Assembly (NCBI GenBank): GCA_001312405.1
Contig: BBDR01000022.1
Span: 1-64,000 of the forward strand
Direction of reading: 5' to 3'
From: Clostridium sp. NkU-1
Lineage (GTDB): Bacteria > Bacillota_A > Clostridia > Lachnospirales > Lachnospiraceae
Length of the DNA: 64,000 nt
In this document: in pieces, positions 1 through 9,249 of the stretch
Position numbering within the stretch: position 1 is the stretch's first letter
Layout: every line of letters begins with the position of its first letter
The notes under the pieces: generated by a model
What the model was told of the DNA's origin: nothing
Database searches by the model: none
What the model saw: only the letters and a program-made list of their open reading frames with translations
Position numbers and translations under genes: made by a program

Positions 1-322
1 CTGGGGTCAAAATCAACTAACTAGCTAATTTATTTCCCGTTTTACTTGTTGTTTGGTTCGTATACAATTACTTGTATTCGTTCTGAAATTTTCTCATTCA
101 AAGCCATCAAACATGACTTGTTTTATTAGAATTTTCAGGGTTTTACATACTGTTCAATCTTCTGTTTTCAAAGTGCTTTTCCTGTGTCGCTGTCTCAGCA
201 GCAACTTTTATAGGATATCATAACTGGTTATTTCTGTCAATCTATTTTTGAATTTTCTTTAAAACTTTTTTTCATCGTTCATCGATGTGTTTTAGAAGAA
301 ATTTGCCGCCGTTTTCAGCGGC
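1..322 (-). ncRNA. rRNA operon leader (16S expected beyond left edge)
   Basis: Read on the minus strand, this AT-rich stretch follows two tandem strong promoters and runs out of the window at position 1. It contains two GC-rich hairpins, GCCGC/GCGGC at 305-322 and GTTGCTG/CAGCGAC at 186-205, one after each promoter, followed by about 180 bases with no reading frame. This promoter-hairpin-promoter-hairpin layout is typical of clostridial rRNA leaders that carry antitermination elements. No mature rRNA sequence is visible, so the assignment rests on architecture only. Confidence 0.6.
212..240 (-). promoter_or_regulatory. Sigma-A promoter, downstream copy (rRNA-type P2)
   Basis: On the minus strand TTGACA (235-240) and TATCCT (212-217) are separated by 17 bases. 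It lies about 120 bases downstream of the first promoter in the same direction, which is the tandem P1/P2 pattern of rRNA operons. Confidence 0.7.
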
Positions 323-329
323 GAGTTAT

Positions 330-358
330 ATCATACCAAAGCATTCGACAAAAGTCAA
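330..358 (-). promoter_or_regulatory. Sigma-A promoter, upstream copy (rRNA-type P1)
   Basis: On the minus strand the -35 box TTGACT (353-358) and -10 box TATGAT (330-335) are separated by exactly 17 bases. A stable hairpin lies just downstream. It fires leftward, away from fapA. Confidence 0.7.
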
Positions 359-713
359 CAATTATTTTAAATTGTTTTTATAATTTATTCTTTTGAGTAT
401 ATAGCTTCTATATAAAGTAGAAAATCTATATGCAAATACAAAAATCAATCATAGATACGATCAGCCCCGTAAAGCATAAAAACATTATGGCCTTTGCTTT
501 TCCTATGCCTATGCTTCTGCCATAAAGCGATTACACCAGAAGTATCAAGAAAGGCTGTATTCCCCTTGCAAACCTGGCAGCATGTCCGTAAGCCTAGTCT
601 TAAAATTCTCTTATAAAACCGGAAATGGTTACACAACTCCAGTTTTTAGTAACTATTTTATGTTACCAAATATATTTATTTAAAATTAAGTAACCAAAAG
701 GCAACTATTATGT
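359..713. other. Intergenic region, no convincing gene
   Basis: AT-rich spacer between the leftward rRNA-type promoters and the rightward motility unit. A 63-codon minus-strand frame (445-636) with a Cys-x-x-Cys and a His/Lys/Arg-rich stretch is present, but it has no convincing ribosome binding site and no recognised family. Confidence 0.5.
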
Positions 714-740
714 TATATTTATAGTATAGTTTGCCGATAT
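714..740 (+). promoter_or_regulatory. Sigma-28 (SigD)-type promoter
   Basis: An exact GCCGATAT -10 element (733-740) is preceded by 15 bases and a TATA at 714-717, compared with the flagellar sigma consensus TAAA-N15-GCCGATAT. It points at the small ORF at 782 and at fapA, which fits a motility-regulon unit. Confidence 0.55.
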
Positions 741-781
741 AAAAGTAAAACCGATTTGTAATTTAAGAAGGAGGTGTTCCT

Positions 782-1012
782 ATGACGTGTCTTGGATCAA
801 GGATCCCGGTACCCTGTAATTCAATGCCCGGCAATCTGTATGACAGATTATTATCATTAATAGATAATTCAAGGAGTGTAATTCCAAAAAGACCGGGCAG
901 GATTAAATCCAGCGTGCAACGAAATAGATTCTCATGGCTCGATCCAGGTAATCTGATTAACAAAGGCTCAAGACTAATCTCATCTGACTATATATACATA
1001 GGAATGGAATGA
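782..1012 (+). CDS. Small hypothetical protein
   Basis: A 76-codon frame that begins 7 bases after a strong ribosome binding site (AAGGAGGTG near 770) and 42 bases after a sigma-28-type -10 element. The product is basic and polar, with no signal peptide, membrane segment or recognised motif. I cannot assign a function. The ribosome binding site and promoter argue for translation; the mediocre composition and an overlapping frame on the other strand argue against it. If real, it would be the first gene of the fapA transcript. Confidence 0.35.
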   Translation: MTCLGSRIPVPCNSMPGNLYDRLLSLIDNSRSVIPKRPGRIKSSVQRNRFSWLDPGNLINKGSRLISSDYIYIGME

Positions 1013-1021
1013 CCAGAAACA

Positions 1022-1083
1022 GGAGTCAGCATTTCTTTGCTTGCGAAGCCAAACAGCGTCATAACGTGACGTCTATTGACTCC
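1022..1083 (+). ncRNA. Structured RNA leader upstream of fapA
   Basis: A closed three-stem fold can be drawn by eye. A 7-bp outer stem, GGAGTCA (1022-1028) with TGACTCC (1077-1083), encloses GCTT-GCG-AAGC (1039-1049) and CGTCA-TAACG-TGACG (1057-1071). It ends 83 bases before the fapA start. It does not match the c-di-GMP-I consensus as I know it. It could be a cis-regulator of fapA; function unknown. Confidence 0.4.
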
Positions 1084-1166
1084 AGCCAAAGAAACGATAG
1101 AAATCAGCCAATTACTTGCATACAGGTTAAAAGTAGCAGGTATTTTTTTAATGTTAGGGGAAGAAA

Positions 1167-2900
1167 ATGAAAGAAAAAAACTAAAAAAAGGATTCTTTAG
1201 CCTTTTCCAAAATGTAAGACGCTTTGCGGAGCCTTCAGAGATGTCTGATACAACTGATGATGTTTCACCTGAAGAATCCCCAAATGAAGATCTTATTGAA
1301 ACAGTATCCGATCCAGCCGCACAAAAAAAGTTCTGCCGCAACAACCGCATTTTTCGAAATGGAAAACAAACCTCCTTGTTCTTTTATATGGGAGCCATCC
1401 GATGATCCGCTTATTGTACGGATCGACGAAGAGGCATTATGCATTGAATGTGCTCAGTTCACCAGTAAAATGCAATCATTATCCAATGTTATTAAACGGA
1501 CAACCGAAGCTGCACAAGAGCAGGATCCCGAGCCAAGGGCGGCTCAGGCCTATATTAATATCTCAAAGGATCGGATGGCTGCGTGGATTTATGTGATCCC
1601 TCCATTTAACGGCGGCCAGGATATAAAGGAAGAGGACTTAAAATCAATCCTCAATCAGGAACATGTATCTACCGGAATTATAGAGGAGTCTCTGAAATCA
1701 ATTGTTGAAAATCAGGTCTATGGCCAGGCCGTACTAATTGCAAAGGGAATCCTTGCGCGTGACGGAATTGATGGTTCTATTAAAGACCATTTTAAACGTG
1801 ATCTTAAGCTTGAATTTATAGAAGATGAAAACGGATCTGTGGATTACAAAAAAAATTAAATAATATTCAGTCTGTCAAAGATGGAGAAGCGATCTGCAGT
1901 ATTACTCTTGCTTTTCCGGGTGAAAATGGTATGACCATAACCGGGCAGCCTTATCCCTGTACCATTAAGGGAACTGATGTTCCCGTGCCTGCAGGCCGCA
2001 ATACAAAGCTTTCGGAGGACCGGACTCTGCTCCTTTCTCAAAAAACCGGCCATGTAACATTTGTTAATGGAAAATTCCAGGTAGATCCTATCCTTAAGAT
2101 AAGTGGTGATATTGATAACAGCACGGGAAACTTAGATTATGACGGCGATATATTGATTACCGGAGATGTAAGAAATGGTTTTTCGGTGAAGGCTACCGGA
2201 AGCATTGACGTCCGGGGCTCCGTAGAAGGTGCCCAGATTACTGCTCAGGGAGCCATTACCATTGCCAGCGGTATGTCTGGAAACGGCCGCGGTACTCTGA
2301 CCTCTGACTCCGATATCAAATGTCGCTACCTGGAGCATTGCACGGTCACCGCCGGAGGAAATGTATATGCAGAAAGCATTATCAACTCCAAAATAGAAAG
2401 CGGTCAGGATATTATTGTTACCTCCGGCATGGGCGTCATTATCGGCGGAACCCTTCTGGCTGCCAACAGCATCAATGCACGTATTATTGGTTCCAAAGTC
2501 CGGCGGCTCATTACCGAATTAATAATTGCAAATGTTCCTAAAAACGTGGAGGAATCCGCCCGTCTTACCAGGGAACTGGAGCAGCTTCATCATAACATGT
2601 CGGAAGTGAGAAAAAAATATCACCTATCTTGAAACCACCCAGAGACAGGATAAACAGCATTTATTGGAGGATTTAAAGCAGGCTTCCACCTATTTAAGCA
2701 TCCGGGAACAGGAGATCACAAACCGTCTGGAAGAAATAGACACAATTGACAAGGAACAATCCGGAATCATTCAATGCCAGCAGCTGCTGCCCGTGGTTCG
2801 CATCCGAATCGGCTCTTCCAGCCTGTTGGTTCAGGAGGAATACTCCAGAAGTATCATTTATAAAAATAACGAAGGTGAAATTACGATCGGAAGTAATTAA
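1167..2900 (+). CDS. fapA: FapA (DUF342) flagellar assembly protein A family
   Basis: DUF342/FapA proteins carry a bactofilin-like right-handed beta-helix and occur in flagellar and polar-localisation contexts. Here the middle (about 1931-2560) shows the glycine-rich beta-helix pattern with repeated short strands (GDI, TGDV, GSIDVRG), followed by a coiled coil (2560-2760) and a short C-terminal beta region. The ATG at 1167 follows AGGGGAAG. The frame is broken at four A-runs (1174-1180, 1323-1329, 1848-1855, 2611-2617); restoring one base at each gives about 577 residues. The gene lies 20 bases before a response regulator and probably shares its transcript. Confidence 0.8.
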
Positions 2901-2920
2901 CTCAGAAGGAGGGAAGCTAT

Positions 2921-3302
2921 ATGAAAAAAAACTATTATGATCGTCGATGATTCAATTGTAACACGCAGTGAGATAGAACAATTACTGAAAGGTACAAATT
3001 TTGACGTAATCTACCAGTGCAGAAGCGGTGAGGAGGCTCTGGAAGCCTATGAAAGGGAAAAGCCTGATATTGTGACCATGGATATTATAATGCCTGGAAT
3101 TGATGGTATCGAAGCTTCCAAACGCCTGTTGGAGCATCATCCAGAGGCAGGGATCATCATCATCAGTTCTCTTGTCTATGATGAAACACATCGGAAGGTG
3201 CAGGAATTGGGTCCCAATATTCCTTTTGTTTTTAAGCCCATTAAAAAATCATATTTTATTGAGGCGCTGGTAAAAGTAAGTGATGCAATTTCCAAAAAGT
3301 AA
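2921..3302 (+). CDS. Stand-alone response regulator (CheY-like receiver)
   Basis: A single receiver domain of about 126 residues. It has the acidic pair in IMIVDDS, the phospho-acceptor Asp in VTMDIIMPG, the Ser switch residue in IIISS and the Lys in FVFKPIKK. There is no output domain. The ATG follows GAAGGAGGGAAG, but the A-run 2924-2931 is one base too long, so the literal frame fails after nine codons; correcting it reads MKKTIMIVDDS. It is translated with fapA and is followed by a terminator. It could signal to the flagellar switch or an unknown partner, and differs from the cheY inside the main operon. Confidence 0.85.
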
Positions 3303-3366
3303 GATCTTCGCAACAAACAGATCTTATATATAACTAAAATAATATGTTATTTATTATTAATTAAAT

Positions 3367-3410
3367 AAAGCCTAATGAAATCTATTTCTTTCGATTTTCC
3401 ATTAGGCTTT
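3367..3410. terminator. Bidirectional intrinsic terminator
   Basis: Perfect 11-bp stem AAAGCCTAATG / CATTAGGCTTT (3367-3377 and 3400-3410), with A/T runs on both sides. It separates the plus-strand response regulator from the minus-strand transglycosylase gene that ends at 3414. Confidence 0.85.
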
Positions 3411-3413
3411 ATT

Positions 3414-4135
3414 TTATAAATTATAGATTGATCCAACTGCTGAATCATCAGAATCAAACTGACCGGAAATGCTGTAGGAAGCCATCTGCATCCGAAGCTT
3501 CATCAGTTCGATCAAATAAAGATAATCGGATTTAGCCGGTACAAGGCTTTCGCTTTCGCTTTCACCTTCCAATGTCTGATCTGGAAGATATTGCAGATTA
3601 CTTGATACGTCCGCCAAATATCCTGAAGTTTCGGAATCACCCATATAATTCTTAACCTTCTTTACATACTCCTGTGTTTCCTTAAAAGGAGGGATTCCTC
3701 CATATTTGCTTACATTATTGCTGCCCGCATTATAAGCCGCCAGGGTGAGATCCACATTCCCTTTATACCGTTCCAGATTTTCTTTTAAATATTTAGCTCC
3801 CCCATAATATTGCTTCTTGCATCATAAGGATCGTCCACTCCAAGGGATCTGGCAGTGGCTGGCATCAGCTGCATCACTCCGGCAGCCCCCTTCTTTGAAG
3901 TAGCAGATGGGTTAAAATTCGATTCTGCCTTAGCAACTGCCTTTAACAGTTTTTCGGAAACACCGTATTTTTTAGACGCCTCTTTGAATATGGCCTCAAG
4001 GTTTTCCGGAGCCTTTACTACTGATTTTAAAATCTGCTTAAAATTCCCTTTGGCAGATGAAGCTGCCGTATATCCTGCCTGCCCTGCCTTTGCACTGGTA
4101 AGTGCAGACAGCCTTAACTGGTCTATCGTTGCCAA
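3414..4135 (-). CDS. Lytic transglycosylase (SLT, GH23 family)
   Basis: Cleaves peptidoglycan glycan strands to 1,6-anhydro products. The SLT fold is clear: catalytic Glu in [16 protein letters not shown], the [18 protein letters not shown] segment, and the C-terminal [11 protein letters not shown] block. The N-terminal 45 residues show no clear signal peptide. The frame breaks in a C-run at 3799-3803; adding one base joins both halves to about 240 residues. It sits beside two cell-wall-binding proteins and a PilZ protein. Rod-penetration muramidases are often placed with flagellar genes, so a role in letting the flagellum or secreted proteins through the wall is possible but unproven. Confidence 0.85.
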
Positions 4136-4164
4136 AATTTAATCCTCCCGTCAATCTCCGGCTT

Positions 4165-5223
4165 TTACGGAATCCATCTTCCTGAAGCATCCACCCAATA
4201 ATTGCCCACATTTGTGCTGCTTGCCATGCTGCCATCCGGATTTAAATAATACCAGATTCCTGGCTGGGTCTGTATCCAGCCCGTCAGCATCTCTCCTCCG
4301 CCCGGATTTAAATAATACCATTTCCCATTGACAAACTGCCAGCCTGTGAGTAATTTTCCATCCTTGGGATTCATATAATACCATCTTTGACCTGACAGGA
4401 GCCAGCCTGTCTGGTAAACTCCATTCCCGTCAAAATAATACCAGTCATTTAATATCTGCTTCCAGCTATTCCTGGGGACTCCGCCGTCCTCCTGCTTGTA
4501 GGTATTTCCCTTCCATTTACCTGATGTATCGCCGTCATATTCCATAATCGTATCATCGGAAGTGACATAGTCCCCTTCCTTCATATATTTCCGGTCATCG
4601 GTAGTATAGCCGATTGCCCGGACTTCATAGTAATAAACAGCATCCTTATCCATGTATTCAGAAAGATCCACCATATTGGTTTCCACGGAAATGCGCTTCT
4701 TCAGTTTATCATCTGCATACAGGGCAACCTGATACCCCGTAGCAAATTCAACCTTTTCCCACACTGCCTTTGTCTTTTTGCTGTCGCTCCAGCCGGCCCT
4801 GGCTGTTCTTCCTAAAATTACTACGGGAACATAATCCACCTTTACTTCCAGGGTATTGTTATCCAGGGCTTTGGCGGAAACGAACTTCGCCCCAGTAACC
4901 TTGCACTCTGACCGGTTGTAGGCATTTGCAAATATCGTAGTGTCTGATGTTAAAAACACGCTGACCCGTTCATTCTTTGATGCCTTCCATTTGCTGATAT
5001 CCCGTTTCCAGACTGCCTCCTTTACCGATACTCCGACAGTGGATGTGGAAATACCAGGCATCAGTATTTCTTCATTCCCATACTGGCTGTCAAACTTAAG
5101 ATTCACGCTTCGAATCACAACAGAATCGGCAGCATAGGACATAACAGCCGGTAAGCATGTAAATGCTGCCACCAGCACAGCAAGGAACATCGTATGCAGT
5201 TTTCTTCTTTTATCTCTCATCAT
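4165..5223 (-). CDS. Secreted cell-wall-binding repeat protein
   Basis: Begins with a basic N-terminus and hydrophobic signal peptide ending near VMSYAA. A beta-rich N-terminal domain (about 30-150) and an Fn3-like segment follow, then four or five CW-binding (choline-binding type, PF01473) repeats at about 240-350, seen as WYYFDGNG, WYYMNPKDGK, WYYLNPGGG and WYYLNPDG. The repeats are expected to anchor it non-covalently to wall polymers. The ATG at 5223 overlaps the stop of the upstream paralogue (ATGA), so the two are translationally coupled. The enzymatic role, if any, is unknown. Confidence 0.8.
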   Translation of the reverse strand: MMRDKRRKLHTMFLAVLVAAFTCLPAVMSYAADSVVIRSVNLKFDSQYGNEEILMPGISTSTVGVSVKEAVWKRDISKWKASKNERVSVFLTSDTTIFANAYNRSECKVTGAKFVSAKALDNNTLEVKVDYVPVVILGRTARAGWSDSKKTKAVWEKVEFATGYQVALYADDKLKKRISVETNMVDLSEYMDKDAVYYYEVRAIGYTTDDRKYMKEGDYVTSDDTIMEYDGDTSGKWKGNTYKQEDGGVPRNSWKQILNDWYYFDGNGVYQTGWLLSGQRWYYMNPKDGKLLTGWQFVNGKWYYLNPGGGEMLTGWIQTQPGIWYYLNPDGSMASSTNVGNYWVDASGRWIP

Positions 5224-6585
5224 TGTACCCATACTCCATCTTCATTCACCGGAAATCCATTGATTACCGTATTAACCGCCATTGTGCCATCCTGATTAAA
5301 ATAACGCCACAGTCCATCGATCTTCTGCCAGCCGGTTACCATGACTCCGTCTTCCCCGGTAAAATATGTATGCCCATTCCGGGTGAATAAGCCCTTCAGC
5401 ATCGCTCCCTCTAAGTTCCCCTGTATGGTATTTAAATAATACCATCTTCCTGCCTGGTTGATCCAATCCTTCTGCATGGCACCCTGGCTGTTAAAATAAT
5501 GATAATAGCCATCTATGACCTGCCAGTTGGTTGCGGCTGCTCCCATGGGGGCCTCGTAGCCGTTGTCCGGATAAAAATAATACCATGTATTGTCAATTTT
5601 ATTCCAGCCGGTCACCATTGCCCCTTTGGAATTCATATAATAGATATCGGAATCCAGGATAAACCAGCCTGTTACCATCTTTCCTTCCTGGTCAAAGCGG
5701 TACCATACGTTATCAAGTTCCATCCAGGAATTAGCCTGAACCGTTCCATCGGCATACCGGTAGTACCACACTCCGGACTGCTGATCCCAGCCTTCTTTTA
5801 CCCCGGAGCCATTCGCTGAACCGGCAATTGTGTCTGAGTCTTTTCCTGTTCCATCGGATACATCCCGGTCCCTGATAACCAGTTCGTCAGACTCCACCCA
5901 GCCGCTTTTCTTTCCATTCTTCAGTTCATCCTGTTTATATGGGACAGAACGGATTTTGTAAGAGTAAGTTCCTTCCTCTGTCATATACGGATAGAAATTA
6001 TAGGAAGTGGCTTTTACCTGCTCTTTTTTTTAATATGATCTTTTTACCGCAATAAAGCCATAATTCATAAGCGCCTGAAGTGTTATCTCCCTTGGACCAG
6101 ACAGCCTGGCCAAGCCTTGTATCCTTCCAGCCCACATCTTCCGGTTCCGCGTACAGGCCTTTGACAGGCTTCGTCCTTAAGGTGACAATCAGGTCACTGC
6201 CATTTCGCTTTGCGCTGACATAGGAACCACCTGTGATTTTCATCTTAGCAGCCTCATAAGAGGACTTAAAATAAGCATCGTATTCATCGGAAGGAGTAAG
6301 GGTCACACTCATCCTGGGTTCTTCCCCTACCGACATATCCTTTGAGGTGGAGGTGACCCACTTCGCATCCCTGACCGTGTACTTTTTATCACCGGAGTTC
6401 ACATAGCATTCCCCACCGGTTTTATTAATCTGTATGTCAGGCAGACGGTCGCCTGCCTCGATATTAAGTACCACCTTAATGCTGATTGAATTGATTGCCT
6501 CTGTTGCCATTGCTTTTTCAGGGAAGAGACACAGGCAAAAAGCTGCTAAAATAACTATTGCCAATCCCCTCTTTTGTTGTTTCAT
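5220..6585 (-). CDS. Secreted cell-wall-binding repeat protein, paralogue of the next gene
   Basis: Same design as its downstream neighbour: signal peptide (MKQQKRG then a hydrophobic core to AMA), beta-rich domain, Fn3-like region, then about eight CW-binding repeats of 20-25 residues (WYYRYADGT, WYRFDQEGK, IYYMNSKG, WYYFYPDNG, YYHYFNSQG, WYYLNTIQG). It is broken by a T-run (6024-6031) that is one base too long; the corrected length is about 455 residues. The ATG is preceded by AAAGGAGCG. The paired paralogues suggest local duplication and different repeat numbers. Confidence 0.8.
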
Positions 6586-6711
6586 GAAATCGCTCCTTTT
6601 TAATAAATACGCCTTTATTCAACAGTTTAAACTACCGCTAAGTTATATACAGCATATTATGGTTTCTTTGCATTTACCTGTTCCATCATATTCCTATTCT
6701 CCAATAAACAT

Positions 6712-7360
6712 TTACTGTGTCTTTCTTCTTTTCAGCTGTTCCAGAAAAGTGAACTTTCTGACCATGGATTCCTGATAAGATGTCATATCAAAGAAACGGC
6801 TGCCATACCGGTAGCGGGGCGGTTCATTCTCACCTGACAGTTTATTCACCCATAGAATAGAGCCTTTGAGTCTGGTACAATCGCTGTCAGTTTCAAACAA
6901 AAAAAGAAAAGATCTGATCCTGCTTTAGTTCAACAGCTGATTCAAGCCCAATCCCGCCTGCACTGATATCTTTTATTTTAGCGGCTATATGTGTTACCTT
7001 TCCGTCTGAATCTGCTGTTTCCAAGGTAACCGGTAAGGAAATCCTGACCTTAAGGTCACGCCGTCTTTGTTCTATGCCGATCAATTCATCAATCAGGCAT
7101 GGAACCTTGTAGATCGCATTTCCGATCTCTCCGATTTCATCGCCATTGATCTTTACCCTTCCGGATAAACGGCATTTGCATGTAACAAGCCCTTGAACGC
7201 CGTCATAAAATACGATTACGGATTCTGTGCTCACTTTATCCATATCTTCCTCTTCAAAGATAAGTCCCATACTGTCCTTATGGGAATCAACTACCTTTAC
7301 CTCTGCGATATAGACACCATTCAAAGTATAAACACTTGCTTTTTCACATTCAATAAACAT
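6712..7360 (-). CDS. PilZ-domain c-di-GMP receptor (YcgR/YpfA-like)
   Basis: YcgR-type proteins have a beta-barrel YcgR domain followed by PilZ and slow the flagellar motor when c-di-GMP binds. The N-terminal half (1-95) fits the YcgR domain. The PilZ signature appears as the Arg cluster in EQRRRDLKVRI and the D-x-S-x-x-G in KDISAGGIG. The frame breaks at the A-run 6899-6905; the repaired protein is about 216 residues. It lies 3 bases downstream of the FlhB-tail gene, consistent with motility control. Confidence 0.8.
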
Positions 7361-7363
7361 AAC

Positions 7364-7717
7364 CTACTCCACCGTTTCCTCTTTTATTATTTCTTCTTCC
7401 TCTGTTTCCTGTACAGGCTCCGGCTCCGATGTTGGTTTTTCCACCGGACCAGGTACATAATTCAGGAAATAAAGGTAAATATCCACAATAGTCTGGTATA
7501 ATTCATCCGGCACCTGGCTCCCAAGTTCAAGCTGGGTCAAAATAGTTGCCAGGGAATTATCCTCATAAACGGGTACACCGCTTTCATTGGCAGTTTCTAT
7601 TATTTTCTCCGCCATATATCCCATACCGGAGGCCACGATAACCGGAGCAGAATTCTTTGCATCATCATATTTAAGCGCGACCGCCTTTTTATTTAACGTT
7701 TTATTAAATTCTGACAT
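7364..7717 (-). CDS. FlhB C-terminal homologue (FlhX/YlqH-like)
   Basis: A 117-residue protein with only the cytoplasmic C-terminal domain of FlhB (matching block AVALKYDDAKNSAPVIVASG and the GVPVYEDNSLATIL region), followed by a Glu/Pro-rich tail. It lacks the membrane domain and the NPTH autocleavage site. Family members can substitute for the cleaved FlhB tail in export specificity switching. The ATG at 7717 overlaps the end of the upstream FliK-like gene by 14 bases, the same ylqG-ylqH order as in Bacillus. Confidence 0.8.
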   Translation of the reverse strand: MSEFNKTLNKKAVALKYDDAKNSAPVIVASGMGYMAEKIIETANESGVPVYEDNSLATILTQLELGSQVPDELYQTIVDIYLYFLNYVPGPVEKPTSEPEPVQETEEEEIIKEETVE

Positions 7718-9123
7718 CAACTGAATTTTTCCTTTCCTGGATTTTGGGGAATACTTCTACCGGGGAGGTGGGTCCGCCCCCTGCCTGGAGGTAAATGCTG
7801 TCTGCCCGGAAATGATACCGGTCAAGGATATTTTTAATCTCTTTATGAATATTGCCCTCTGATTTTTGCATCTTTTCCGGATAATAAAGCTGAAGTGAAG
7901 CCGCATTGTCCCCATAAAAAGCAGCAGTTTAAACTGACCTAATTCCCTGATATCAAATTTAACAAAAATTCTGGTCGTATGCTTTGCCCCTGCCTGGGTG
8001 CTGCTGCCCTCCTCGTCAGGATCAATCCACATTTCGGAAAACAGTTTCCGCCCATCCACATTCATGGGGAATGCCAGATGTAAAAGAGGCATATAAACAC
8101 TTTCATTTAAAACCATGGATTGCAGCATATTCTGAAACATCTGCTTATTCTCAAGGCCAGTGCTCCATCCACGCCGGTCTTTAGAAAATCAATAAACTTA
8201 TCCGCCCATTGGTTTTTTTCCTGCCGCCTGCTCTAAATCAACCTGATTAAGCAGCTCATCGAACTGCTCCATTGTCATGGTTCCAAAAAATTTACGAAAT
8301 CCCTGATAACCTGTAAGCCTTGAAAAGGATTGTAAAACTTCTTCCCTGTTTCCATTCTCATACCTTGCCATTAATATCGTTAAAAGAGAAATCTTATCAC
8401 GTATGGTGCCCATGTCGTGATTCATTGCGATATAACGGCCCAGAAAAGGGAGGATTTTTTTCCTTTAAGAGCGCGCTGTTGTGGGAAGTATCCCCTTCGG
8501 GTGCAGATAAGTCCAGTTCCTTAAGCAAGGCCTCGATCTGCTCCCTCGTCTGCTTAAAAACATATCCTTCCATATCCTTCACTGTATTAAATATATCATG
8601 AAGTATATGCTTTCCGGAAGACATATCACTGAATTTTCTAACAAAATTTAAAATCTCTGCTTTTAAATCCACAGAAGTTGTTTCTGCCATCACATGACGC
8701 AGCTGGTCAAAAATACCTCCATTGAAGCGGACTGCTGATTCAGCTGTTCCTTCATAAAGGGCAGGATCTCTTCCCCCTGCATCTTGGCCGCCTCAAAAAA
8801 AGAAGCGATCTTCTGCGCTGCTTCCTCTCCCATGACTCCGCCCGTCAGCATTTCTTCGCCCTGAAAAAAAATATCGGTAAAAATTTTGGAAAGATCGGGT
8901 ATGTTCTTTACCTGATTTAGAAATGCCCCAAAATTCGACCCGTACTGGAATGCCAGCTGTTGTTCCCCGTTTCCCCCGGAATCAGTCCGGTTATCCCTCT
9001 CGTCACTTTTGAAGGGTCTACGGGATTCTGAATATGGATTCCCTGGCCAGCCTGAGGGTTGTTCTTTATCGTGGAATTATCATAACCTGAAAGGGGTGTT
9101 GTGACTTTCAAAATATCTGCCAT
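7704..9123 (-). CDS. FliK-like hook-length control family protein (YlqG-like)
   Basis: About 473 residues after repair. The N-terminal half is polar and helical. The C-terminal 110 residues (THTTRIFVKFDIRELG, then a Leu-rich strand and a GNIHKEIKNILDRYHF helix) resemble the FliK C-terminal domain, which contacts FlhB. The pairing with an FlhB-tail protein supports this. It is split by at least five indels (near 8973-8977, 8455-8461, 8213-8219, 8170 and 7913). It is distinct from the fliK in the main operon, so its substrate or timing role is open. The start ATG is preceded by ATGGAGGC. Confidence 0.6.
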
Positions 9124-9183
9124 ATTATGCCTCCATTAAACTGGTATTTTATATATTTTTCGAAAGGTTATTTAAATTACTAT

Positions 9184-9210
9184 TATTTTTTTATCCAACC
9201 ATACCGATAA
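9184..9210 (+). promoter_or_regulatory. Possible sigma-28-type promoter for cheA
   Basis: ACCGATAA (9203-9210) resembles the flagellar sigma -10. The -35 position 15 bases upstream reads TATT, a weak match, and a T-run of uncertain length lies in the spacer. This is the only promoter-like signal I see in the divergent gap 9124-9249. Confidence 0.35.
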
Positions 9211-9249
9211 ATAGACATATACTAAACTAGACAAGGCGGTGTAAATATT

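Noticed and set aside
445..636. 63-codon minus-strand ORF with Cys-x-x-Cys
   Set aside because: No convincing ribosome binding site, no recognised family, and it lies in a promoter-rich AT spacer; the Cys pair alone is not enough to call a zinc-ribbon or transposase remnant.
763..963. Minus-strand ORF opposite the small plus-strand ORF
   Set aside because: No ribosome binding site or promoter on that strand; the plus-strand frame has both.
1022..1083. c-di-GMP-I (GEMM) riboswitch upstream of fapA
   Set aside because: The stems pair well, but the conserved GEMM tetraloop/receptor and core bases are not present, so only an unassigned structured leader is reported.
2604..2625. Programmed ribosomal frameshifting at A-runs
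   Set aside because: Shifts go in both directions, also occur at C, G and T runs, and affect nearly all long genes, including ones with no known recoding; sequencing error is simpler.
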